Source: Pseudomonas guineae (GTDB taxonomy: Bacteria > Pseudomonadota > Gammaproteobacteria > Pseudomonadales > Pseudomonadaceae). From it: a stretch of 64,000 bases of DNA. The notes beneath the pieces were generated by a model. It ran no database searches. It saw nothing but the letters and a program-made list of their open reading frames with translations, and was not told the DNA's origin. The position numbers and the translations under genes are program-made. Below are positions 47,475 through 56,988 of this stretch, one piece after another. The stretch lies in NCBI RefSeq assembly GCF_900113745.1, contig NZ_FOQL01000005.1:124001-188000 (forward strand). Reading direction: 5' to 3'. Within the stretch, counting starts at the first letter, position 1. Each line of letters starts with the position of its first letter.

Positions 47475-48845
47475 CTATCCCGCGCTCGGTCGGCGTAACA
47501 GGCTGAGCGCCATGAGCGCCAGTAAGCCGACCCCGAGTAGCAGCACCGACCACAACCCCCAGCGTTTCCAGTTGCTATCGGTAACCACCGCTTGCCCTTG
47601 CTGCGCAAGATTATCGGCCAGCGCCTGGGCTTTCGCCGTACCTAGCTGTTGCAAGCGCTGTGGCTGATAGCCCGGTATCAACGTGGTCAACGGCAAAGCG
47701 GCCGACTCGGCTCCCGCTCGCCCCAGCGCCAGCTGGTAAGGCGGTCTGCCGCGCTGGAGGAACACCAACTGCGTGGCACGCAGCGCCACCTTGATCTGCG
47801 GCGACGCGCTGCCAAGACCACCACCGCGCTCATCTACCTGCAGGCGCAGCTGTTGCACGCTCCAGCCTGGCAGCGGCAACTCATCCTGACGAATCTCTGC
47901 ACCGCTTTCCGACAGTCGATAGAGCAAACCTTGGGCCAAGGGCTGCCAACTGCCCTGGCCTTCATTGCGCCCGCTGACACGGACAGGCGCAAGCGTATTA
48001 GCCTGATTCAGCTCGACAGACAGACGCGCCAGCGGTAAAGCCAATGGCAGCTGCCATTGATAGCGGCCGTCCGCGCTGCGTGTTACCGACAATGGCTGTG
48101 ACCACACCAGCGGTGCCGGCACGCGGTCATTATGCTGGCTACGCAAACTCGCTGCTGTCAGTTGTGGGGCTTGCTGCGGGCTCTGCCAGAGCAGGCGCAG
48201 GTAGCGCGCCTTGCGCCCCGGCAACTCGACCTGACGCTGCTCGACACGCTCGCCATCGAACGCTAAGCGCGCCAGCTGTCCACTGCCCCAGGGCTGCCAG
48301 ATTTGCAGGTCATCACTGGCCTCGATACTGAAGCGTTGAAAACCGTCATGACTACCCGCCCAGTCCAGCTGCAGGCGCACCAGCGGTTCTTTGAGCGCGC
48401 TGGCATCCAGCACCCAGCCGCGCCGCTGTAAGGGCTTGGCCGCATCGCCTGACTCATCGAGTAGCTCAATCAACGTACCGCCGCTGCTACGCTGCACCCT
48501 TAGAGTGGGCGTGCCCGCACTGTCGCCCTGCCCGGCATACAGCGGGAACCACTTCACCGCCTGTTCTTGCTGACTGCCGCGCGACTCGTCCTGCCCTGCC
48601 ACGAGTGAATACGCTAGCGCTTGTCCTTCGGCATTGAACACGCGCAGGTCGCGCAAGTCGCCATAACGTGCGGCAAAGTGCAGCGCCATCGGCACATCGA
48701 GGCGATACCAAGGGCCTTCACCAGTGAGCGTCAGCGGCAGTTGCACGCTGTAGTCTGCTAAACGCTCCTGGGCCATACCCGACGAACTGAACAGCACTCC
48801 AGTCAACGCCGTGCACAGCGCAGCGTGGGTTAAACGACTCATCAT
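47475..48845 (-). CDS. DUF3999 family protein
   Basis: A 456-residue protein with a signal peptide (TGVLFSSSGMAQ), a large beta-rich periplasmic part and a C-terminal membrane helix (about 425-450, GLWSVLLLGVGLLALMALSL) followed by a short basic tail (RRPSAG). It overlaps the DUF2339 gene by 4 bases, so the two are co-expressed and probably interact. DUF3999-DUF2339 pairs occur across pseudomonads; no function is established. Envelope role is inferred. Confidence 0.85.
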   Translation of the reverse strand: MMSRLTHAALCTALTGVLFSSSGMAQERLADYSVQLPLTLTGEGPWYRLDVPMALHFAARYGDLRDLRVFNAEGQALAYSLVAGQDESRGSQQEQAVKWFPLYAGQGDSAGTPTLRVQRSSGGTLIELLDESGDAAKPLQRRGWVLDASALKEPLVRLQLDWAGSHDGFQRFSIEASDDLQIWQPWGSGQLARLAFDGERVEQRQVELPGRKARYLRLLWQSPQQAPQLTAASLRSQHNDRVPAPLVWSQPLSVTRSADGRYQWQLPLALPLARLSVELNQANTLAPVRVSGRNEGQGSWQPLAQGLLYRLSESGAEIRQDELPLPGWSVQQLRLQVDERGGGLGSASPQIKVALRATQLVFLQRGRPPYQLALGRAGAESAALPLTTLIPGYQPQRLQQLGTAKAQALADNLAQQGQAVVTDSNWKRWGLWSVLLLGVGLLALMALSLLRRPSAG

Positions 48846-51800
48846 GCTCGCTCCTGCGGTTGATCCGTATCCGCTGGGCGGGCGGGCAAGGGGGCGAAAT
48901 AGCCCACCACCAACAGCAATACACCCACACCAATAAACGACACGATGCGCTCTAGGCCACCGCGATTACCCAGCTCTACGAAGAACAGCTTGGCCACCAC
49001 CAGTGCAATCAACACAGCACCGATCAGCCACAGTTCGCGTCGGCCACGGCGGTTGCCGAGCACCATCAACGGCAGGGCAATCAGCGTCCAGATAATCGAC
49101 AACCCCGCCTGCACCAGCATTGAATCAAGCAAGGCATCCAACTGATAAGGCACCCCGCCCCAATGATGAGCGGTGCGCATGACCATGGCCGTGAACAAAG
49201 CGAAGAGTGAAGCACCCGCCAGCGCTTGCGTCAGCCACTGGCTACGCACCGCGCTCACCCCCAGCTCAACCAGCCCCGTGCGCGCCCATGCGAACACCGC
49301 GCCAAGGGCAAACAGCAAACCCAACTCCAGTGGATTGAGTAGCGGTAAATAGGCCAGGGGGTCGGCACCGCCGGCACTGGCGACGTTAGCCAGCCAAAAC
49401 CAGCCCAGCATCAACACTGCCAGCGGGGCCGCCGCCAACACGCGGTATTCGCGCGGGCACACGGCTAACGGCCACGCCCAGCGCCGCTGCAGAAACATCG
49501 GCCACTGAGCCATCAGCCACAAGTAGGCACTCGGCAGCAGCGCCCAACCCAACCAGCGCCAGGCGTTGTATTGCTCGGAGAGGGCCAAGAACAGGTAGCG
49601 CAGTTCCAGCGCCAGCACGCCCAGTAGCAACCAACAGCCGAGTACATGCGCCACGCTCAACGCCCCCGCCGGCAGCTGAACTGCCAAGCGTCGCAGCGAC
49701 CAGAAGTGCACGACAAACAGCAGCGCCCAAGCCAACCAACCAAACTGCGCTGACGGCTGATAGTCCAGGTGCCAGGCATGCAGCAGCACCACGCCAGCTA
49801 ACGGGGTCAGTAGGCAGCACAGCAACGCTAGTTCAGCCCACCGCGTGCGCGGGGCAAGGAATGCGGCCAGCGCCATGCTCGCTGCCAACACTGCGAGCAA
49901 CGCACTGGCTTGCCATTGCGAAGCGACAAAACGCAGCACTTCGCTGCTCAGCGCCACCGCCCACCACGCCGCGCCCCACACCAGCAGCAGTTGCGCCAAA
50001 CCCAACAAGCTGAAATTACCGAGAGCATTGACGGCTTCGCGGCGCGCCAGTTGTTGCAAGCGCCAGGCGCCAATTAATGCCGCCACCCCGAGCACCAGCG
50101 GCGTCCAGAAATCCACATGGGCTAAAGGCCGAATGCCCTCTACTGACAGCTGGCCGAACAGCAGCGGACTCACGGCCAAGAACACCAACCCAGCCAATAC
50201 CTGCAACAACAGGCCGAAGATAAAGCTGGCGCGCTGCTGCAGGTGCAAGCTCAGCCAGATAATCAGCAGTCCGCTGCCGCCCCATACCGCACTGGCCGTG
50301 GCCCAGGGCAACACGAACAGCACCGCCAGATTGAGAAACACCAAGCCGACCAGCAGCACCACTGACAAACCGCGCAGCAGGCGACGATCCTGACCAACCT
50401 GCGGATCACGGGAAGCCAGGAGCATGCCGGCAATCAGCCCGAAGCCAATCAACGATGAGGTCAACAAGCACTGCCAACCAGCGGAAAAGCCGCCCGCGCC
50501 AGCGGCTGCATTGCCAGCCATATCCAGCATAAACATCAGGCCACCGAGCAACTGCACGGCAAAGGCGCTAAACAGGAAACTGCGTGCCTGTAGGCGCAGA
50601 CCCAACCACAGGGTTACTAAGCCAGCAATGGCCCAGCTGATCGCCGTGCCTTGGGCGGCAAACAGCAATGGTGCAATCAGATAAATGAAGGCCAGACCCG
50701 CGCAGGCCAGCAGCGGCAACCCACGCACCTCCCAACTGCTGGCGTCGCTGATGTTCTGGCGCAATTGCCAATAGCTAAACAGTAAGGCCACGCCAAGCAT
50801 CAACGCACCCAATGGCGCGCCGTCTAGCAGGCTTTGTTGACCCGCTTGCAGGCCAATGGCGAACGCCAGCGCCGCGCCGAACTGCAGCAGCAAAGCAAAC
50901 GCCCGCGCCAAGCCGCGCTGCTGACGCAGGCCCAGCCAATAGATGCCCGCCCCTTCCACCGCCCAGGCTGCTGAGGTCAAGCGCGCATCCAAACCGAGCG
51001 GAATCGCCAAGCTGCCGAACACCACGCCCAGCGCCAGGCAGGTTTCCACCAGCAGCGCGGCACGATCACCCGTACGGCCAACCAGCAGCCGCGCCAGCAG
51101 CAGGTAGAACAACCCCAGCGCCAATGCGCTGAACGCGGCGGCAAACTCGATGTGCTGCACCAACGCGAATTGCAGGCCGAAGCCCACCAGCGGCGGACCA
51201 AACAGCACGGTAGCGTCGATGTAATCACCTTTGTGCGCCGCCCAGCGTAGCAACTCATCCCGCCCCTCTGGCGCATCCGCCGCCTCGCGTAGCTTACGCC
51301 GAGCGAACAGCAGCCCGATGGCCACATACATCAGGAAGAACAGCAGCAAGAACGGTTCAGTACTCCACAACAAATCTGGCGTGTAGGCGCGGACGCCCCA
51401 AGCGAAGCCAATGCCGAAGGTACCGACAAAGCCAATAAAATTGAGCAGACGCCAGGCCTTGAACCACGCGATGGTAAAGATGCCGATATTCAACAAGGCG
51501 AAATAGCTGAACAGCATCACATGGTTGCCACTGCCGGTAGACGTCAAAATCGGCGCAGCGAAACCGCCCAAGGCAGCGGCAGCGGCCAACCCCAGAGCAT
51601 CTTGCTTGACCGCCAGAATCGCCGAAAAAAGCGTCACCAGCACCAGTAAACCCAGCGCCATAGTCGGGTCGAGTAACGGGTGCAGGCGCATGGCGGCGAA
51701 CACCGTCAGGTACAGCACGGCAATCCCGGTGCCCTGCAGCATCAGTGCGTAGCTGGGGTTACGCAGGCGCAGCCACCAGCCGAGCCCCAGTAACGCCAGC

Positions 51801-52432
51801 GCACTGGCAGCCACGCCGGCATAACGTAACTCCACCGGCACCACGACACCTTCGGTGGCGTAACGCAGCAGGAAAGCCAAACCGAGAAACAGCAACACCA
51901 CGCCGATGCGCAGTACTGTGTTGCCTCCCAGTAACCAATTTTTTGCCGCCGCAACCCCTCGTTTAATCAGGCTGGGTTGGCGCGGCGCGGCAGGCTTCCA
52001 AGGTGAGGCCGGCGGTTTCTCGGTTGTTTCAGCGAGCGGCTCTGAGGCTGCCGGCATTGCCACAACGGGCTCAAGCTGTGGATCGGGCAGCACGAAGTCC
52101 AACGTCCAATCCAGCTCAACATGAGCCATCGGCGCACTGGCAGTGGGCTCGGGCTCGGCAGGACTGACCGACGGCGGCGCAGCGGGAGGCTCGGAGGGCG
52201 CGGGCTGCTCCAGTTTCAGCAAGCGTTCATATACAGCTGCACGGTTCTGTTCAAACTGCAGGGCAAAGGCTTTGAGCTGAGCCTTTAGCGCGGTGTTCTC
52301 AAGCGCAGCACCGCGCAGCTGAAGCGCCTGCCCGAGCCCCAGCCCAAGCAATGCGCCAAGCAGCGCAGCCGTCAGTGTTTCATCCGCCAACGCGCCGAGC
52401 ACCAGGCCAACCAGCATGAAAATCCATTGCAT
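48842..52432 (-). CDS. DUF2339 large polytopic membrane protein
   Basis: A 1196-residue protein. An N-terminal helix (QWIFMLVGLVLGALA), a coiled-coil/Pro-Glu-rich spacer (about 45-150) and then more than twenty predicted helices fill the rest. The ATG at 52432 has AGGG 10 nt upstream; an ATG at 52441 is too close to it. DUF2339 proteins are of unknown function; size and topology suggest a transporter or envelope scaffold acting with the DUF3999 product. Confidence 0.85.
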   Translation of the reverse strand: MQWIFMLVGLVLGALADETLTAALLGALLGLGLGQALQLRGAALENTALKAQLKAFALQFEQNRAAVYERLLKLEQPAPSEPPAAPPSVSPAEPEPTASAPMAHVELDWTLDFVLPDPQLEPVVAMPAASEPLAETTEKPPASPWKPAAPRQPSLIKRGVAAAKNWLLGGNTVLRIGVVLLFLGLAFLLRYATEGVVVPVELRYAGVAASALALLGLGWWLRLRNPSYALMLQGTGIAVLYLTVFAAMRLHPLLDPTMALGLLVLVTLFSAILAVKQDALGLAAAAALGGFAAPILTSTGSGNHVMLFSYFALLNIGIFTIAWFKAWRLLNFIGFVGTFGIGFAWGVRAYTPDLLWSTEPFLLLFFLMYVAIGLLFARRKLREAADAPEGRDELLRWAAHKGDYIDATVLFGPPLVGFGLQFALVQHIEFAAAFSALALGLFYLLLARLLVGRTGDRAALLVETCLALGVVFGSLAIPLGLDARLTSAAWAVEGAGIYWLGLRQQRGLARAFALLLQFGAALAFAIGLQAGQQSLLDGAPLGALMLGVALLFSYWQLRQNISDASSWEVRGLPLLACAGLAFIYLIAPLLFAAQGTAISWAIAGLVTLWLGLRLQARSFLFSAFAVQLLGGLMFMLDMAGNAAAGAGGFSAGWQCLLTSSLIGFGLIAGMLLASRDPQVGQDRRLLRGLSVVLLVGLVFLNLAVLFVLPWATASAVWGGSGLLIIWLSLHLQQRASFIFGLLLQVLAGLVFLAVSPLLFGQLSVEGIRPLAHVDFWTPLVLGVAALIGAWRLQQLARREAVNALGNFSLLGLAQLLLVWGAAWWAVALSSEVLRFVASQWQASALLAVLAASMALAAFLAPRTRWAELALLCCLLTPLAGVVLLHAWHLDYQPSAQFGWLAWALLFVVHFWSLRRLAVQLPAGALSVAHVLGCWLLLGVLALELRYLFLALSEQYNAWRWLGWALLPSAYLWLMAQWPMFLQRRWAWPLAVCPREYRVLAAAPLAVLMLGWFWLANVASAGGADPLAYLPLLNPLELGLLFALGAVFAWARTGLVELGVSAVRSQWLTQALAGASLFALFTAMVMRTAHHWGGVPYQLDALLDSMLVQAGLSIIWTLIALPLMVLGNRRGRRELWLIGAVLIALVVAKLFFVELGNRGGLERIVSFIGVGVLLLVVGYFAPLPARPADTDQPQERA

Positions 52433-52672
52433 GCAGTGCATCCCTAAACAGATATAACCCGAACGGCGCACAGCCAAATATCGGCCAGAAAGTCGCAGCA
52501 GTATACGAGGCTGCTCGTACCATACCCAAAGAGACGAATGCCGCACGCATCACAGCACAGACAACAATCGCCAGTGCGCCGGACAAAATGTAACCAGCTG
52601 GCAGATTGTCATTCAAAAAAACTTCAGGCCCGCTATCATCGCCCGCCGCCCAAACGACGCACGCCCAGCCCG

Positions 52673-53068
52673 ATGAAAAACAACCTGATTGCCGCCGCCG
52701 AACTCGACCGCCTGGATACCTGGGCCAAATACACCGCCGATATGTGCCACAGCTGCATGTCCAGCTGCTGCACCCTGCCGGTCGAAGTGCGCCTGGGCGA
52801 CCTGATCCGTATTGGCGTGGTCGACGAGTTCGAGCGCAGCGAGCCACCGAAGAACATCGCTAAACGCTTACAGAAAGAAGGTCTTGTCGAGCGTTTCCAC
52901 CAAAAGTCGGGGACGTTCACCATAACCCGCATGAGCAACAACGACTGCTACTACCTGGACCGCAAGACCCGCCTGTGTACCATTTACGAAAAGCGCCCGG
53001 ACACCTGCCGCAACCACCCGAAAATCGGCCCGCGCCCAGGCTACTGTGCTTATAAGCCGAAAAGCTAA
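52673..53068 (+). CDS. YkgJ-family cysteine cluster protein
   Basis: A 131-residue cytosolic protein. Metal-binding cysteines follow the family pattern: MCHSCMSSCCTLP near residues 25-36, NNDCYYLDRKTRLCTIYEKR, RPDTCRNHP and GYCAYKP. Members probably bind zinc or an iron-sulfur cluster; function unknown. It is divergent from the DUF2339 gene. Confidence 0.85.
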   Translation: MKNNLIAAAELDRLDTWAKYTADMCHSCMSSCCTLPVEVRLGDLIRIGVVDEFERSEPPKNIAKRLQKEGLVERFHQKSGTFTITRMSNNDCYYLDRKTRLCTIYEKRPDTCRNHPKIGPRPGYCAYKPKS

Positions 53069-53125
53069 GAGCATCGGGTGGTTGAACCACGCATAACGCT
53101 GAAGCCGCCTGCCGTGGAGACCGCC

Positions 53126-53947
53126 ATGGACAATCACGACGTCGCTGATGACGCCCAGCAAACCGAACGCACCCGCGCAACGGTGATGCGTTATCACTAC
53201 AGCTGGAAAGACCGTGATCTCGACGCGGTGATGGCGTTGTATCACCCGGATATCCAGTACAACGACTTCTTCCAGCAGCGCTGCATGGGCTTCACCGAGC
53301 TGCGCGAATACGTACGCAACAACTTGCCGCGCCAGCCCGGCGAGGCGCTGGAGCACACTGACCGCATCCGCATCGACGGCCATACCGCTTTTATCCAGTA
53401 CCGTACCAGCCTGCATGGCAGCAATGGTTTGCTAGCGTTTCGCACTGGAGAAGCGATCACCGTACGTGACGGCCTTATCTGGCGTATCCATGAATACGCC
53501 ACGCTTATGCGCGAAGAGCGCGAGCAGCATGCCGCCGGTGATTCACGCCCGGCGCTCAGCCGTCTCGGCCTTAGCGCCCGCCAACTGGGCTTACTGGCGC
53601 AAGACCTAGAAGAGTACATGCAGCGTGAGCAGGCCTACCTCGATCCGCAACTCGATTTGCAGCAGGTCGCCACAGCCACCGGCTATAGCCGCAATCAAAT
53701 TTCTCACCTACTCAACCAAGTGTTGGGGCAAAGCTTCTATCGCTATATCAATCAGAAGCGCTTGCAGCACCTACTCAATGGCATCAATGCCAAGAACGAC
53801 CTGCAGCGCATCGACGACCTGGCCTTCGCTGCTGGGTTCAACTCGCTATCGGCCTTCTATAACTGCTTTCGGCGCCACACTGGGCTGTCGCCCAAGGCCT
53901 ATCTCAAGCAAATTTCCTCGCGGGCACGCACAGAAGACAAGCCCTAA
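53126..53947 (+). CDS. SnoaL-like domain fused to AraC-type HTH regulator
   Basis: A 273-residue protein. Residues about 15-135 form an NTF2/SnoaL-type domain (VMRYHYSWKDRDLDAVMALY, then RTGEAITVRDGLIWRIHEYA). The C-terminal part is a complete AraC HTH pair (LDLQQVATATGYSRNQISHL and IDDLAFAAGFNSLSAFYNCF, then GLSPKAY). GGAG precedes the ATG at 53126. SnoaL pockets bind small molecules, so this half probably senses an effector. It directly precedes an oxidase, cupin and binding-protein gene set it likely controls. Confidence 0.82.
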   Translation: MDNHDVADDAQQTERTRATVMRYHYSWKDRDLDAVMALYHPDIQYNDFFQQRCMGFTELREYVRNNLPRQPGEALEHTDRIRIDGHTAFIQYRTSLHGSNGLLAFRTGEAITVRDGLIWRIHEYATLMREEREQHAAGDSRPALSRLGLSARQLGLLAQDLEEYMQREQAYLDPQLDLQQVATATGYSRNQISHLLNQVLGQSFYRYINQKRLQHLLNGINAKNDLQRIDDLAFAAGFNSLSAFYNCFRRHTGLSPKAYLKQISSRARTEDKP

Positions 53948-53995
53948 GCGCTTCACTAGTCTCCGCGCAGAGTAACTACCTGCCGGAGATCGACA

Positions 53996-55402
53996 ATGAG
54001 CCCATGGCGCTCCCTAAGCCTGTGGATGGATCAGCTGGACGAGCCGCTGAGCCCAAGACCTGCGCTGAACGACCACCTGCACACTGATGTGGCAATCATC
54101 GGCGCCGGCTATACAGGCCTGTGGACCGCCTACTACCTAAAACGCCAGGCCCCGCATCTGCGCATTGTCATCCTCGAAGGTGAGACTGCCGGCTTCGGCG
54201 CCTCCGGGCGCAATGGCGGCTGGTTGATGGGCAACCTGCTAGGCCAGGACCGATTGCTCGCCGAACAACCCAGCGCAGCGCGGCAGCAGGCTTACGCACT
54301 GCTACACGGCATTCCCGATGAAGTCGCCAGCGTACTTGAGCGCGAACAAATCGCCTGCGATTACCGCAAAGGCGGCGCACTCTACTGCGCCGCGCGTTAC
54401 CCCGAGCAACTCAGCAGCCTGCACAGCCATTTAGCCGAGTTGCGCGCCTTAGGCCTGGATGAAACCGATTATCGATGGCTGAGTCCGTTTGATCTCAGCC
54501 AACAGTTACGGCTGGCCAACCCCTACGGCGCGATTTACACGCCGCATTGCGCCACCATCCAACCTGCCAAGTTGGTGCGTGGGCTGGCTCGCTGCGTAGA
54601 AGCGATGGGCGTCGAACTCTATGAGCAGAGCCGGGTTATCGACTGGCAAACCGGTCAGGTACGCACACAAAACGGCAGCGTACGCGCCGACTGGGTAGTC
54701 CCCGCCGTGGAAGGCTATGCCGCCAGCTTGCCGCCCTTAGACAAACATCAATTGCCCGTGCAGAGCCTGTTAGTCGCCACCGAACCGTTACCGGCGGACG
54801 TGTGGGCAGGCATCGGCCTTGAGCGCGGCCAGGCCTTTAGTGAAAACAGCCGGCAAGTCACTTACGGCCAGCGCACTGTCGACGACCGCTTAGTCTTCGG
54901 TGCTCGCGGCGGCTATCGCTTCGGCGGACGCTTACGCACTGACTTCAACCTCAGCGAAGACGAACGCGACCTGCGCCGCTACCTGTTCAGTGAACTGTTC
55001 CCACAGCTCAAGGATGTGCGCATCAGCCATGCCTGGGGCGGAAACCTGGGCATGGCGCGCCGCTTTCGCCCACACATGCTGGTGGATCGACGTAACGGCA
55101 TCGCCCTGTCCGGCGGTTACGGTGGCGAAGGTGTAGGCGCGAGCAATCTCGGCGGACGCACCTTGGCCGACCTGATACTCGGCAAGCAGAGTGAGCTGAC
55201 CACGCAACCTTGGGTACTCGGTGACCAGCCACTCAATCGTCTTGCGCGCTGGGAGCCAGAGCCACTGCGCTGGCTCGGCTACAACGCAATCATCCAGAGC
55301 TTCGTCTTTGAGGATCGGGTGCTGGCTAACCCCCATAGCCCGCCCTGGAGACGTCAGCTGGCCGGCACCATGGCCGCCACCATGGAAAAATTCATGCGCT
55401 AA
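53996..55402 (+). CDS. FAD-dependent amine oxidoreductase (PuuB/DAO type)
   Basis: A 468-residue DAO-family flavoprotein. The FAD-binding GAGYTG starts near residue 35 (VAIIGAGYTGLWTAYYL), followed by FGASGRNGGW and a C-terminal SGGYGGEGVGASNLGGRTLA. It resembles gamma-glutamylputrescine oxidases and related amine oxidases. With the downstream cupin and PotF-like genes it suggests oxidation of a polyamine-like compound. Substrate is inferred from context. Confidence 0.85.
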   Translation: MSPWRSLSLWMDQLDEPLSPRPALNDHLHTDVAIIGAGYTGLWTAYYLKRQAPHLRIVILEGETAGFGASGRNGGWLMGNLLGQDRLLAEQPSAARQQAYALLHGIPDEVASVLEREQIACDYRKGGALYCAARYPEQLSSLHSHLAELRALGLDETDYRWLSPFDLSQQLRLANPYGAIYTPHCATIQPAKLVRGLARCVEAMGVELYEQSRVIDWQTGQVRTQNGSVRADWVVPAVEGYAASLPPLDKHQLPVQSLLVATEPLPADVWAGIGLERGQAFSENSRQVTYGQRTVDDRLVFGARGGYRFGGRLRTDFNLSEDERDLRRYLFSELFPQLKDVRISHAWGGNLGMARRFRPHMLVDRRNGIALSGGYGGEGVGASNLGGRTLADLILGKQSELTTQPWVLGDQPLNRLARWEPEPLRWLGYNAIIQSFVFEDRVLANPHSPPWRRQLAGTMAATMEKFMR

Positions 55403-55417
55403 CCCCCGGAGAGTTTT

Positions 55418-55759
55418 ATGACCATCGAACATTTCAAAAACACTGCACAACTGCCTCTGACGGATATCAATCCGGTAGCCGTCCCGCTCAGCGAGCCCAT
55501 CGCCATTACCCGTAGTCACGGCATCGAAAACGCTGACGGCGTGGCCGCTGGCATTTGGGAATGCACACCAGGCCGCTGGCGGCGGCAGATCGCCCAGCAG
55601 GAGTTCTGCCACATTATCGCTGGGCGCTGCACCTTCACCCCAGACAACGGCGAACCCATGCAAATCCGGGCGGGCGATGCCCTGTTGCTGCCAGCCAATA
55701 CCTTCGGCGTATGGGACATCGAAGAAACCGTGCGCAAAAGCTTCGTACTACTGAAATAA
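55418..55759 (+). CDS. Cupin domain-containing protein
   Basis: A 113-residue single cupin of the Cupin_3 group: GIWECTPGRWRRQIAQQEFC, then HIIAGRCTF and GDALLLPANTFGVWDIEE. GGAG lies before the ATG. Such small cupins accompany amine and ureide oxidation genes; the catalytic or sensory role here is unknown. It lies 15 nt after the oxidase gene. Confidence 0.82.
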   Translation: MTIEHFKNTAQLPLTDINPVAVPLSEPIAITRSHGIENADGVAAGIWECTPGRWRRQIAQQEFCHIIAGRCTFTPDNGEPMQIRAGDALLLPANTFGVWDIEETVRKSFVLLK

Positions 55760-55836
55760 CCCGGCCCAACGCAGACCGAAGCGTTCACGTGTAATTGCCA
55801 CTTCGACAACACAGACAAAAACGATGAGGTACTCCC

Positions 55837-56913
55837 ATGCTGAAGAAACTACTGCCCTTGCTGCTGTTAAGCAGCGTCAGCCAAGCCGCAGAAACTGTGC
55901 GCATCTACAACTGGACTGACTACATCGCCCCAGACACCATCAAGCAATTCGAGCAAAGCACTGGCATGCTCGGCCAGTACGACGTCTACGACAGCAACGA
56001 AACCCTAGATGCCAAGCTAATGGCCGGACGCTCCGGTTATGACGTGGTGTTCCCGTCCAACCATTTCATGGCTCGACAGATCCAGGCCGGAGCACTGAAG
56101 AAGCTCGACAAGAGCCGTTTACCGGGCTGGAACAACCTCAACCCAGTCCTGATGAAAACCTTGGAAACCAACGACCCTGGCAACCAGTACGGCTTTCCCT
56201 ACCTGTGGGGCAGCACTGGGATCGGCTACAACGTCGACCAAGTGCGCGAAGTCCTCGGCGAGGATGTGCCTCTCGATTCCTGGGACCTGATCTTCAAGCC
56301 CGAACACATGGCCAAGCTCAGCCAGTGCGGCGTGGCGATTCTCGATAATGGCCCAGAAATGCTGCCTATTGCCCTGCATTATCTCGGTTTGCCGCACCAC
56401 AGCAAAAACCTTGAGGACTACAAAAAAGCCGAAGCCTTACTGCTCGAAATGCGTAAAAACGTACGCTACTTCCACTCATCCAAATACGTCGGCGACCTGG
56501 CCAATGGCAATATCTGCGTGGTCGTGGGTTTCTCTGGCGACATCATGCAGGCCGGTAACCGCGCCGCTGAGGCAAACAATGGCATCACCATCAACTACGT
56601 GATTCCCAAGGAAGGCACACCCATCTGGTTCGACATGGTGAGCATGCCGGCCGACAGTAACAATGAAGAGGCGGCTTACTCTTTTATGAACTACCTGCTG
56701 CAGCCAGAGGTCATCACGCCGATCACTAATCATGTGCAGTACGCCAACGGCAACAGTGCCGCCGATAGCCTCGTCGACCCAGAGCTTAGAGCCGATGCAA
56801 CGGTGTACCCGCCACAAGAAGCCATGGATAACCTCTACGCCCTAGAGGCCATGCCACTGAAAGTCGACCGGGTGCGTACGCGCCTATGGAGCAAGATCAA
56901 AAGCGGGATCTGA
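55837..56913 (+). CDS. Polyamine-type ABC transporter substrate-binding protein (PotF-like)
   Basis: A 358-residue precursor with signal MLKKLLPLLLLSSVSQA and a PotF/SpuD-type fold: VRIYNWTDYIAPDTIKQFEQ at the N-terminus, DVVFPSNHFMARQI and PYLWGSTGIGYN. No permease or ATPase gene is next to it, so it must use a transporter encoded elsewhere or act as a sensor. It ends the regulator-oxidase-cupin operon at a strong bidirectional terminator. Confidence 0.9.
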   Translation: MLKKLLPLLLLSSVSQAAETVRIYNWTDYIAPDTIKQFEQSTGMLGQYDVYDSNETLDAKLMAGRSGYDVVFPSNHFMARQIQAGALKKLDKSRLPGWNNLNPVLMKTLETNDPGNQYGFPYLWGSTGIGYNVDQVREVLGEDVPLDSWDLIFKPEHMAKLSQCGVAILDNGPEMLPIALHYLGLPHHSKNLEDYKKAEALLLEMRKNVRYFHSSKYVGDLANGNICVVVGFSGDIMQAGNRAAEANNGITINYVIPKEGTPIWFDMVSMPADSNNEEAAYSFMNYLLQPEVITPITNHVQYANGNSAADSLVDPELRADATVYPPQEAMDNLYALEAMPLKVDRVRTRLWSKIKSGI

Positions 56914-56924
56914 CTCACTACCTG

Positions 56925-56972
56925 CCAACTAAAAGCCCCCGTCAACCTGGATTGACGGGGGCTTTTAGTTGG
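56925..56972. terminator. Bidirectional terminator between the PotF-like and phosphoethanolamine transferase genes
   Basis: An extended 21-bp stem (CCAACTAAAAGCCCCC, then GTCAA, against its complement) around a 6-nt loop; A-run and T-run flank the GC core, so it can end the convergent transcripts from both sides. Confidence 0.93.
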
Positions 56973-56988
56973 CGAATATCCAGCTCAG

